From the NCBI RefSeq assembly GCF_002924445.1, contig NZ_PIGG01000026.1, positions 1 through 64,000 on the forward strand: 64,000 nt of DNA. Direction: 5' to 3'. Under the pieces are notes generated by a model. The model did not search any database, had not been told where the DNA came from, and worked only from the letters and a program-made list of their open reading frames with translations. Of this stretch, positions 1 to 6,932 are shown piece by piece. How positions within the stretch are numbered: the stretch's first letter is position 1; each line of letters opens with the position of its first letter. This DNA is from Minwuia thermotolerans (GTDB lineage: Bacteria > Pseudomonadota > Alphaproteobacteria > Minwuiales > Minwuiaceae). A program made the translations under genes and the position numbers.

Positions 1-162
1 GCACGCAAAGCCGACAAGGGGAATCCCCATCGGGACTCCACTGTCGGGTTCAATCCACTAGCATGGCCAATTGCAGTAGCCAGCGTCGGTATTTTGGTCG
101 GGATTGTAATTGCCGGAATTTGCGCGGTCGACGTTTTGCCGTTTGAAAAGTGTTCAGAATAG
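1..162 (+). CDS. 3' end of unknown small membrane protein (5' end outside window)
   Basis: Frame 1 is open from the window edge to a TAG at 160-162, giving the last 53 residues of a protein. It holds one hydrophobic segment (PLAWPIAVASVGILVGIVIA, about residues 20-39 of the visible part) and ends in a short polar tail, so it is probably a small protein anchored by a C-terminal membrane helix. The family is not recognised. Base composition is clearly less GC-rich than the rest of the window, and the gene lies against a broken tRNA, which suggests acquired DNA. An antisense frame is also open here but carries no recognisable feature. Confidence 0.45.
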   Translation, partial: ARKADKGNPHRDSTVGFNPLAWPIAVASVGILVGIVIAGICAVDVLPFEKCSE

Positions 163-252
163 AGGATGTGCCGTTTGTAGACTGAAATTTATCAATTTGC
201 TCTGACAGAGAGCTGCCAATCTCATCTAGTTTCGAAACCTTCTGTGCACGTG

Positions 253-316
253 CCGGCACGGGCATTCGCCCAACAGATTTTAAGTCTGTTGCGTCTACCA
301 ATTCCGCCACGCCCGG
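253..316 (-). pseudogene. 3'-truncated tRNA-Leu (anticodon UAA)
   Basis: On the minus strand 64 bases match a tRNA-Leu. They cover a 7-base acceptor strand (CCGGGCG), the leucine D-arm (TGGCGGAATTGGTAGACGC), an anticodon stem ACAGA/TCTGT around a loop containing TAA, and the long variable arm (TGGGCGAATGCCCGT). After GCCGG, where the T-loop TTCRA and the acceptor 3' strand CGCCCGG should follow, the sequence is unrelated. No T-arm or acceptor complement is found before the window edge. The acceptor also starts with C rather than the usual G. The gene is therefore judged non-functional, and the break point is a candidate recombination junction. Confidence 0.75.
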
Positions 317-390
317 TTGCCATGACGCTGGCAGGAAGCCTGCCCCCGCGCCCGCGATTTGCCAAGGGGTGGCGCGCAACCAGCGACGGC

Positions 391-455
391 GCCCTTGGGC
401 TTGACCCAAGGGCCCAGCGGAAAGTCTGACTGGGTCCCGGGGTCGAGCCCCGGGA
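391..455. repeat. pair of intergenic GC-rich hairpins
   Basis: There are two perfect inverted repeats. One is a 9-bp stem gcccttggg/cccaagggc (391-399 and 405-413) and the other an 8-bp stem tcccgggg/ccccggga (435-442 and 448-455). Each has a 5-base loop, and they lie 21 bp apart. Neither is followed by a T-tract on either strand, so they resemble the extragenic palindromes common in GC-rich alphaproteobacteria more than intrinsic terminators. Confidence 0.6.
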
Positions 456-508
456 CGCCGTATTGTGGGTGGCGGTGGCGGAGCGGGTCCGGATGGGTCG
501 GTGGCAGG

Positions 509-700
509 AGTCAGAAGGCGCGCGGGCCAGCCCAACCATCCCCCGCGCGCCGACCGGGAAAGTCAGAAGGCGCGCGGGCCAGCCCACCATCCCCCGCGCG
601 CCAACCGGTAATGCCAGCCATGCCAACCCCGGCGGGCCAACCGGTGATGCCAGCCCAGCCATCCCCCGCGCGCCAACCGGTGATGCCATCCCCCGCCGGC
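509..700. repeat. GC-rich tandem repeat array
   Basis: Two 52-bp units start at 509 and 561, each opening with agtcagaagg. They are followed by two 36-bp units ending in gccaaccgg (about 609-644 and 645-680) and a partial unit. A shared core, ccatcccccgcgcgcc followed by accgg, occurs at 536, 587 and 659, with a degenerate copy near 624. The stretch 317-702 holds no convincing gene. The minus-strand frame through the array would encode a repeated PVGARGM peptide but also runs through the tRNA remnant, so it is taken as non-coding. Confidence 0.65.
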
Positions 701-702
701 TC

Positions 703-1332
703 CTATTGCCCTTCTATGAGTCTTATCAGCGGCAGCCAGTCGTCGACCGCGCCGGCGCGGCGGGAGGGGGCGAGGTCGAAGATGCCCAGGCCGCGCCGCG
801 CCACATCCGGGTAGAGCGCGCGGTCGGCCAGCCGCGCCGCCGTCTCGTGGCCCAGGCCGGCCAGGAATTCGTCCAGCTCCTTCGCCGCGCGGGTGTTGGC
901 GCGCACCCGGTTGGCGACCACGGCCAGGGGCTTGCGCCCCTTGGCGATGGGCTTGATCTCGTCGACCTTCTTCACGAAGCGCTTCGTCGCCGCCTCGTCG
1001 AAGACCGAGGGCAGCACCGGCATCACCACCAGGTCGGCCTGCTTCAGCAGCGCCTGCACGGCCTTCGAGGTGACCCCGGCCGGCGCGTCGATGACCAGCC
1101 GCTCGATCCCCTTCGGCACCTCGCCCGGCCCCTTGCGCCAGTCGAGCCCCTCGATCGCCGCGGCGTCCGCCGGGCGGCGCTTCAGCCATTGCAGGGCCGA
1201 GCGCTGCGGGTCGCCCTCGGCGATGGCGGTCCTGAGCCCGGCGGCGGCGAAGCAGGCGGCGAGATTGGTCGCCAGGGTGGTCTTGCCGCAGCCGCCCTTG
1301 GCGTTGGCCACCAGCACGGATATCAGCGCCAT
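703..1332 (-). CDS. ParA/MinD-type P-loop ATPase
   Basis: 209 residues, starting at ATG 1332. ParA-family ATPases form ATP-dependent dimers on the nucleoid and position plasmids, chromosomes or protein and granule cargoes. The deviant Walker A motif with its signature lysine (AKGGCGKTT) lies near residues 11-19. The DPQ motif (GDPQRSALQW) follows near residue 40 and a Walker B-like LVIDAPAG near residue 80. The protein is short for the family and has no DNA-binding N-terminal domain, as in cargo-positioning ParA proteins. It begins 14 bases after the CYTH-CHAD gene on the same strand, so the two are probably co-transcribed. No parB-like gene is visible. The family is secure; the cargo is unknown. 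Confidence 0.85.
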   Translation of the reverse strand: MALISVLVANAKGGCGKTTLATNLAACFAAAGLRTAIAEGDPQRSALQWLKRRPADAAAIEGLDWRKGPGEVPKGIERLVIDAPAGVTSKAVQALLKQADLVVMPVLPSVFDEAATKRFVKKVDEIKPIAKGRKPLAVVANRVRANTRAAKELDEFLAGLGHETAARLADRALYPDVARRGLGIFDLAPSRRAGAVDDWLPLIRLIEGQ

Positions 1333-1346
1333 TCGCTCGTCCCCCC

Positions 1347-2834
1347 TCAGTCGCGCCAGAACGGCGCCGCCGCCCGGAAATCGTTCCAGGCCGCGATCAT
1401 GTGCGGCTCCACCGCCTTCAGCCGGTGGGTGTACCAGCCCTTGACCAGCGCCGCGCCGACCATCGCTTCCGGCTGGCCCGCGGCGAGATTCTCGGCCAGC
1501 CCCTCGGCCACGGTGGCGTCGTTCATCCGTCCCAGATCGTCCTGCAGCGCGCGCAGGCTCTCGCGGAACGGGCCGATGCTGTCGTCGGGATACAGCGACT
1601 GGAAGAAGTCCAGCGCGTAGCGGAACTTCTTCACCGCGATGCGCACCTCGTGGCGCTGCGCCGTCGGCATGGTCTCGAAATCGCGGCCCTTCTTCCGGGC
1701 CTTGCGGAAGCGCTTGTCGAGCACCCGCGCGGCGAAGGCGGGCAGCGGCTCGCTCAGGTCGCCGGGCCCGGCCATGTCCTCGGCCAGCAGCATGACCTTC
1801 ACGATCAGGCGGCTGAGCTCCCGGCCGGCGCAGAGCTCGCGCACCGCCGCGTAGGCCGCGGCCTGACGGGCCTCGGCGGCCTCCGTCAGCAGCTTCAGCC
1901 CGCGCGCCTCCCCATGCGCGGCGGCGACCGGCGGCAGGGTCTCGGCCAGGAAGACGTCCAGGTCCCGCGCCGGGCCCAGCGCCTTCAACACCGGCCGCGC
2001 GCGCTCGTCCAGGCGCTCCGCCTCCGCGCCGATGGCCTTGCCGAAAACCTTGAAGGCCGAGCGCAGGCGGCGCAGCGCGACGCGGAGCTGGTGCACGCCC
2101 TCCGGGTCGCGGCCGTCGGCGGCGGCGGGGATGTTGGCCATGATCTGGGTCGCGGTCTCGCCCAGGATGCGGGCGATGGCGCGGTTGACCGTGTCGCCGG
2201 GGCCGAGTTCCGGCTTGCGGGCCTTGCGCCAGGCGGGCGGCGCGCCGCCGGCCAGCTCCATGCCGCGGGCGGCCTTGGAGCGCGGCTCCAGCGCCAGCGC
2301 GTGCTTCGACAGCAGCATTTCCGCGGCAGCGAGCACGGCGCGCGGCTCGCCCTTCAGCAGCTCCAGCTCCAGCTCGCCCACGGGCATGCGGCGGTCCCCG
2401 GCCTCGATCCGGCCCGCGTCCAGCGAGCATTCGAGCACCGCGCCGCCGAACTCGACGATCTTCTTCGTGCGGCGGACCACCGTGCGATGCCGCTCCGACA
2501 GCTCCTCGGGCAGGATCACACCCAGCTCTCCGCGCGGCGCGCCGGCGGGCAGCAGGCCGGGATCCGCGGCCGGCGCGTCCAGCGCGGTCTCCCATTCGCC
2601 GCGCGCCAGCTCGCCCTGGCCCTCGCGCTTCAGGGTCAGGATGTGCTCGCCGCCCTTGTCGCGCAGGCGGAAGGTGAAGCCCTTGCGCCAGAGGCGGTCA
2701 TCGGCGGTGTCGTGATAGACGCTGACCACGTCCGTCATCTTCTGCTCGCCGCGCCCCAGGTCGGCCAGCGCCGCCTTCAGGACGCGCGCCGGGCCCGTCA
2801 GCTTGATCTCCACCTCGACAGGCGCGTCCGTCAT
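1347..2834 (-). CDS. CYTH-CHAD protein (inorganic triphosphatase-like)
   Basis: 495 residues. The N-terminal CYTH domain carries the ExExK signature (EVEIK, residues 6-10) and the charged residues of the triphosphate tunnel. The C-terminal half, from about residue 205, is an arginine- and histidine-rich all-helical CHAD domain (VHQLRVALRRLRSAFK near 240). CYTH enzymes hydrolyse triphosphates such as PPPi, and CHAD domains bind polyphosphate. The ATG at 2834 was chosen because AGGGAGG precedes it; the frame stays open 21 codons further upstream. It is followed after 14 bases by a ParA-like gene. An inverted repeat at 2968-2983 lies in the promoter region. Confidence 0.9.
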   Translation of the reverse strand: MTDAPVEVEIKLTGPARVLKAALADLGRGEQKMTDVVSVYHDTADDRLWRKGFTFRLRDKGGEHILTLKREGQGELARGEWETALDAPAADPGLLPAGAPRGELGVILPEELSERHRTVVRRTKKIVEFGGAVLECSLDAGRIEAGDRRMPVGELELELLKGEPRAVLAAAEMLLSKHALALEPRSKAARGMELAGGAPPAWRKARKPELGPGDTVNRAIARILGETATQIMANIPAAADGRDPEGVHQLRVALRRLRSAFKVFGKAIGAEAERLDERARPVLKALGPARDLDVFLAETLPPVAAAHGEARGLKLLTEAAEARQAAAYAAVRELCAGRELSRLIVKVMLLAEDMAGPGDLSEPLPAFAARVLDKRFRKARKKGRDFETMPTAQRHEVRIAVKKFRYALDFFQSLYPDDSIGPFRESLRALQDDLGRMNDATVAEGLAENLAAGQPEAMVGAALVKGWYTHRLKAVEPHMIAAWNDFRAAAPFWRD

Positions 2835-2967
2835 CTCCGCCTCCCTGGGCGCCATCCGGCCGCTGTGCGGCAACCGATCCGGGGACGCCCTGACCAATCC
2901 CGTCCGTTTAACCCGGGCTTCGCGGTCCTGTCAGCCGGAATCGGCATCGGGCCCTGTACAGCCGCGT

Positions 2968-2983
2968 TGTCACAAAAGTGACA
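2968..2983. promoter_or_regulatory. inverted repeat TGTCAC-N4-GTGACA, possible operator
   Basis: A perfect 6+4+6 palindrome lies 134 bp upstream of the CYTH-CHAD start and 57 bp beyond the 3' end of the LpxR-like gene. It has the form of a dimeric regulator site and no T-tract that would make it a terminator. The regulator is unknown. Confidence 0.4.
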
Positions 2984-3039
2984 CATTTGCGGTGTTCAGT
3001 AATCGCAGGTCTCGGGAAGGATTGTTCGGGCGCACGCTA

Positions 3040-4041
3040 TCAATAGCGCGTGGTCAGGGAAATCGCGGCGAAGTAGTGGGGGTCCTGCTGGGTGTCGAAC
3101 TCCCGGCTGCGGCGCACCATGGTATAGGCCAGCCGGAAACCGCCGATATGGATGGCGATGCCGGCATCCGCCTCGAAAACGAAATTGCGTTTGTCGACCC
3201 GCGCGCTCTCGGTGAAGTTGTTGCCGTCCAGGACCAGGTTCTTGGCCACGCCGCGGGCCTGGAAGCCGGTGAAGAAGTACCAGTTGAAATCCGGGGCGCC
3301 GGCGATGAAGCCGCCGCCGGCCAGGCTGGGGCGGATGCGCGGCGGACCCAGGTCGTCCTGCAGGTCCGGCCCGAAGCGGGCGGTGAAGCCCAGCCGGCCC
3401 TCGGTGCGGATGTTGCCGATGCTGACGCCGGCGCTGGGCAGCACGTCGAAATTGTATTCCCGGCTTTCGCGCCAGACCCGCCAGGTGCGGTCGAAGCTGA
3501 GCAACAGGACGGGTTCATTCGACAGCTGGTTGTCCCAGCCCTTGGCGATCTCGCTGGCGATGAGCTGGTGCACCGTGTTCTGGGTGAACTCGCCCATGGC
3601 CAGCGGCCCGACAACGCCGAGCTGAAGGGTCAGGGTGTCCACCGCCGAGGTGCGGTCGACCACGCCGGCGAATTCCAGGTAGAGATAACCGGCATAGGGG
3701 TGCTCGCCGGGCTGCGGATCGGGGTCGGTGATGTCGCGCGGGGTGAACAGGTTCTGGCCGACGGAGACGCCTTCGTAGATGCGGGTCTCGTCCGCCACAT
3801 CCAGGAAGGTCTGGCCCAGCCAGTCGGTCAGGTCGCTGACCGCGCCCTTGGGGCGCAGGTACTGCAGCCGCCAGCCATTGGTGTAGTTCTGGTCGGTGCG
3901 GGCGAAATAGTCGTTCTCGATCACGAATGACAACGTGCCGATCTCGGTCTCGGGCGCCTGCGCGCGCGCGCCTGACAGGACGGACGACAGCGCCAGCAGG
4001 GCCAGCAGGGTCAGCCGGAAACGCGAAGCCTGGGAAATCAT
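3040..4041 (-). CDS. lpxR: LpxR-like lipid A 3'-O-deacylase (DUF2219), outer-membrane barrel
   Basis: 333 residues. A signal peptide (hydrophobic stretch, cleavage near ALSSVLSGARAQA) is followed by a predicted beta-barrel ending in an aromatic-terminated strand (ISLTTRY), typical of outer-membrane proteins. LpxR removes the 3'-acyloxyacyl chain of lipid A with Ca2+. Residues expected for that family are visible: Asn-Asp in IENDYF near residue 42, the TDQNYTNG motif just after it, and a His in GEHPYAGYLYL near 115. The start overlaps the stop of the upstream hot-dog gene as ATGA, so they are translationally coupled. The family is clear; substrate specificity is inferred. Confidence 0.85.
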   Translation of the reverse strand: MISQASRFRLTLLALLALSSVLSGARAQAPETEIGTLSFVIENDYFARTDQNYTNGWRLQYLRPKGAVSDLTDWLGQTFLDVADETRIYEGVSVGQNLFTPRDITDPDPQPGEHPYAGYLYLEFAGVVDRTSAVDTLTLQLGVVGPLAMGEFTQNTVHQLIASEIAKGWDNQLSNEPVLLLSFDRTWRVWRESREYNFDVLPSAGVSIGNIRTEGRLGFTARFGPDLQDDLGPPRIRPSLAGGGFIAGAPDFNWYFFTGFQARGVAKNLVLDGNNFTESARVDKRNFVFEADAGIAIHIGGFRLAYTMVRRSREFDTQQDPHYFAAISLTTRY

Positions 4042-4844
4042 GCACTCATCCGAACCTGTCTCGGTTCGTATATGGCGACATGGTCGATGCGCGCAATGGC
4101 GCGGCCTTCCGAGAACAGGGCGACGTCCAGCTCGACGAAGCCATGGCCCTTGTGGTCATAGCGCCGCGCGACCCGGGCGCGGGTCTCCAGATCGCCGCCC
4201 GCCTGCAGGGGCGCGAAATGGCGCACCGTGCTGCCGACATGGATCCACGGGCCCAGCCGGACATTGTCCTTCAGCGCGCTGTTCGCGCGGCGCAGCAGGA
4301 AGCCCGGATGCACCGCCCCGGTCTCCGTGTAGAGCGGATGCGTCTCGCGCACGTCGGCGCGGTAGCTCTGCTGGCCCGCGCCGTCGGCGGTCTCCCGGAT
4401 CGTGCCCAGCGCCGCGCCTTCGGGCAGGGATTGCGCCGAGGCCGGCGGCCGCGCGTCCGGCGCCGGCAGCCCGGCTGTCGGGTACTGCTCCGGCAGAGGC
4501 GGCTCCGCCGGCTCGGCCAGCCAGGCGGTCGCCGTCGCCAGCTCGGTGTCCCGCGCCGAGAGCGCGATGGCCAGCCGGCCGTCCGCGTCGTCCCGGGCCT
4601 CGATCCGCGCGGTCTCGCCGTCATAGAGCGGCTTGCCGAAGCGGCACTCGATCATGCCCCGGGCGAGGAACGCCGCGCCGAAGCGGATCACCGCCGCCCG
4701 GGTCATGTAGGCGTAGACGTCGACGCCCGGCACCAGGCCGCCCTGGAAACCGAACTTCTTCGCCACCGAATCGTCATGGATTCGGTTCTCGCTGGCCGTG
4801 GCCGTGTTGAAGGCCGCCACCTCGTAGGCAATCGCGCCGCTCAT
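4038..4844 (-). CDS. MaoC-like / hot-dog fold acyl hydratase family protein
   Basis: 268 residues with two tandem hot-dog-like halves. The first contains a hydratase-type motif (NRIHDDSVAKKFGFQGGLVP, residues about 20-40). The second resembles acyl-thioester dehydratases (VHPGFLLRRANSAL near 175). Such proteins act on CoA- or ACP-linked acyl chains. The ATG at 4844 follows a good GGAGG; the frame extends upstream but without a site. The stop overlaps the start of the LpxR-like gene (ATGA), which suggests a shared role in acyl-chain or outer-membrane lipid metabolism. The exact substrate is unknown. Confidence 0.65.
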   Translation of the reverse strand: MSGAIAYEVAAFNTATASENRIHDDSVAKKFGFQGGLVPGVDVYAYMTRAAVIRFGAAFLARGMIECRFGKPLYDGETARIEARDDADGRLAIALSARDTELATATAWLAEPAEPPLPEQYPTAGLPAPDARPPASAQSLPEGAALGTIRETADGAGQQSYRADVRETHPLYTETGAVHPGFLLRRANSALKDNVRLGPWIHVGSTVRHFAPLQAGGDLETRARVARRYDHKGHGFVELDVALFSEGRAIARIDHVAIYEPRQVRMSA

Positions 4845-5025
4845 CGAATTCCTCCCTGTCACGCCGGCCCGAGCATATCGCCTCGCGTCTGAGGGGTCAC
4901 GGGGACCGGCGGCGCGGGCGTACGGGATTTGTCGCCCTGTTTCTTCGCGCCCGAAACAAAAACAGAACATATTGGCGTCGCAATTCTCCAATTGTTGGCG
5001 GCCATCACCATCCAGTTCCGGTCGA

Positions 5026-5072
5026 TTCCATTGACGGCCCATTTTTTTCCACGTATATCCATTTTTGCCCCA
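5026..5072 (+). promoter_or_regulatory. mraZ promoter overlapped by MraZ-type box array
   Basis: A sigma70-like promoter is visible: -35 TTGACG (5031-5036), a 17-bp spacer and -10 TATATC (5054-5059), which predicts a start of transcription near 5066 and a leader of about 105 bases. Interleaved with it on the minus strand are TGGRN boxes: TGGGC 5037-5041, TGGAA 5047-5051, TGGAT 5057-5061, TGGGG 5068-5072, and possibly TGGAA 5026-5030. They repeat every 10-11 bp. MraZ is known to bind direct TGGGN repeats with this spacing and repress its own operon, so autoregulation is likely. The rest of 4845-5173 holds no gene. Confidence 0.65.
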
Positions 5073-5173
5073 GAAAATTCCGTGTATTTCCGGTGAGATC
5101 CAGAAGCCTCGGAGGGGAGAAGGCGTAACGGGCGGCGCGCAGGAAGCCAGAGCAGCGGAGCATCAGGCCGGGC

Positions 5174-5641
5174 ATGAAGTTCTTCCTCGGCACATATGTC
5201 CGAAAGGTGGACCGGAACGGGCGGGTCTCCATTCCCGCCAAATTCCGCACGCTGCTGGGCGAGAGTGACGAGTCCGCCGAAGTTCACATCTTCCGCTCGC
5301 GCCACGACGACAACGTCCTCATCGGCTGCGGCGACGCCTTTCTCGAAAAGCTTTTCGAGCGGCTGGAGCGGGAAGACCCCACCAGCCAGGCCTATGAAGA
5401 CATCAGCTATTCCATCTTCGGCGGGGTCAGTACGCTGACCATCGACGGCGACGGCCGCATCGTCCTGCCGCCCGAACTGCGCGAAGCGGTCGGCGTGGAG
5501 AAGGAGATCGCCTTCGTTGGCCGGGGCGACCAGTTCTCGCTGATGCATCCCGACGTCGCCTCCGGCAAGGTCGAGGAAGGCCGCGTGCGTTCCCGCAGCG
5601 CCCATGAGGGCATGCTGTCCAAGCGGGGGCGGGACGAATGA
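5174..5641 (+). CDS. mraZ: MraZ transcriptional regulator of the dcw cluster
   Basis: 155 residues, the usual length. It has two AbrB-like MraZ domains: the first at the N-terminus (GTYVRKVDRNGRVSIPAKFR) and the second near residue 90 (LTIDGDGRIVLPPELREAVG). Each carries the D-x-x-G-R-[IV]-x-[IL]-P motif. MraZ forms ring-shaped oligomers and represses its own operon through TGGGN repeats, which are seen upstream at 5037-5072. It is the first gene of the division and cell-wall cluster, and its stop overlaps the rsmH start as ATGA. Confidence 0.96.
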   Translation: MKFFLGTYVRKVDRNGRVSIPAKFRTLLGESDESAEVHIFRSRHDDNVLIGCGDAFLEKLFERLEREDPTSQAYEDISYSIFGGVSTLTIDGDGRIVLPPELREAVGVEKEIAFVGRGDQFSLMHPDVASGKVEEGRVRSRSAHEGMLSKRGRDE

Positions 5642-6606
5642 GCGCGCATCTGCCCGTCATGCTGGACGAGGTGACCGCGGCGCTGCGCGTGCGCGACGGC
5701 GGCCGCTATGTGGACTGCACCTTCGGCCTGGGCGGCTACACGGCGCACTGGCTGGCCTCGGCTGACTGCCGGGTCTACGCCATCGACCGGGATCCGGACG
5801 CCATCGCCGCCGCCGAGGTCATGGCCGAGGCTCATGGCGGACGGCTGACGCCCCTGCACGGCGCTTTCGGTGACATGGAGACCCTGTTGCGGGATGCAGA
5901 CGCCGGCGCCGTCGACGGTGTCGCCATGGATCTGGGCGTCTCTTCGCCGCAGCTCGACCGCGCCGAGCGTGGTTTCAGCTTCCTGCGCGACGGGCCGCTG
6001 GACATGCGCATGAGCCGAAGCGGCGAGACCGCCGCCGACATCGTCAACACCTGGGAGGAATCCCGGCTGGCGGACCTGTTCTACCATTATGGCGAGGAGC
6101 GCCGCTCCCGTCCGGCGGCCCGCGCCGTGGTCCGCGCTCGCGACGAAGCGCCCATCGACACCACGGGCCGCCTGGCGGAGATCATCGCCGCCGCCATCCC
6201 CGCGCCGGGCAGCCGCATTCATCCGGCGACGCGGGTCTTCCAGGCCCTGCGCATTGCCGTAAACGACGAGCTGGGGGAACTGCGCCGCGGTCTCCGCGGC
6301 GCGGAACGCGTGCTGGCCGAAGGCGGCCGGCTTGCCGTGGTGAGCTTCCACAGCCTGGAAGACCGGCTGGTCAAACGCTTCCTGACCGAACGCTCGGGCG
6401 CCGAGCCCAGGGGTTCGCGTCACCGCCCCGAGGCCGCGGACGGGCGGGAGCCGTCCTTCCGGCTGCTCAAGCGCGGGGCGATCAAGCCCGGCGACGCCGA
6501 AATCGAACGCAATCCGAGGGCCCGGTCGGCGCGGCTGCGGGTGGCCGAAAGGTCCGCAGCCGCGCCGTGGCCGCCCGGCGCGGGCACGGAGGACGAAGCC
6601 GCATGA
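5638..6606 (+). CDS. rsmH: 16S rRNA (cytosine1402-N4)-methyltransferase
   Basis: 322 residues. RsmH (MraW) methylates N4 of C1402 in the ribosomal P site using S-adenosylmethionine. Visible motifs are the N-terminal HLPVMLDEV, the SAM-binding VDCTFGLGGYTAHWL near residue 22, MDLGVSSPQLDRAERGFSF near 98, the ATRVFQALRIAVNDEL region, and the C-terminal RNPRARSARLRVAE. It overlaps mraZ and ftsL by four bases each (ATGA). Confidence 0.97.
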   Translation: MSAHLPVMLDEVTAALRVRDGGRYVDCTFGLGGYTAHWLASADCRVYAIDRDPDAIAAAEVMAEAHGGRLTPLHGAFGDMETLLRDADAGAVDGVAMDLGVSSPQLDRAERGFSFLRDGPLDMRMSRSGETAADIVNTWEESRLADLFYHYGEERRSRPAARAVVRARDEAPIDTTGRLAEIIAAAIPAPGSRIHPATRVFQALRIAVNDELGELRRGLRGAERVLAEGGRLAVVSFHSLEDRLVKRFLTERSGAEPRGSRHRPEAADGREPSFRLLKRGAIKPGDAEIERNPRARSARLRVAERSAAAPWPPGAGTEDEAA

Positions 6607-6932
6607 AGGGCTATATCGCCATCGCTTCGGTGTTCGCCGGTCTTTCCGTCGTCGGCGGGGTCTACGAGATCGAGCGCCGCCATGACGCCGCGGACAGCCA
6701 CGCCCGTGAGATCGAGCGCCGCATTGAGAACGCCCGGCGCGAGATCCATGTGCTGGAGGCGGAGTGGAGCTATCAGACCCGCCCGTCCCGGATCGAGGAC
6801 CTGGCGGCGCGGCACCTGCCGCTCAAGCCGACCGCGGCGGAGCGCATCCTGGCCGATCCGGCGGCGCTGCAGACCGTCATCGACCGCATGGGCGGCATTG
6901 TCGAAGCCCGATCGACGGAGGCACTGAAATGA
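6603..6932 (+). CDS. ftsL: cell division protein FtsL
   Basis: 109 residues. It has one N-terminal membrane helix (residues 3-22) followed by a heptad-rich coiled coil with an FtsL-type segment, and ends near the division-specific motif region around residue 60. FtsL bridges FtsQ/FtsB to the FtsWI septal synthase. The start at 6603 was chosen for the ATGA overlap with rsmH; the frame is open further upstream. Sequence conservation of FtsL is low, so the call relies on size, topology and its fixed place between rsmH and ftsI. Confidence 0.88.
   Translation: MKGYIAIASVFAGLSVVGGVYEIERRHDAADSHAREIERRIENARREIHVLEAEWSYQTRPSRIEDLAARHLPLKPTAAERILADPAALQTVIDRMGGIVEARSTEALK

Noticed and set aside
222-689. 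Minus-strand open frame with repeated PVGARGM peptide
   Set aside because: It runs through the tandem repeat and the tRNA remnant, has no ribosome site, and its regularity simply reflects the DNA repeat.
463-1620. Plus-strand open frame opposite the ParA-like gene
   Set aside because: Antisense shadow of a well-supported ATPase, with low-complexity arginine-rich translation.
4954-4968. AAAC-N7-GAAC, one mismatch from the alphaproteobacterial LexA site GTTC-N7-GTTC, upstream of mraZ
   Set aside because: One half-site is imperfect, it lies about 110 bp before the predicted transcription start, and the dcw cluster is not a usual SOS target.
4845-5173. RNase P RNA upstream of mraZ, as in some alphaproteobacteria
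   Set aside because: The gap is too short and lacks the conserved P4 core. It holds only the promoter and box array described.
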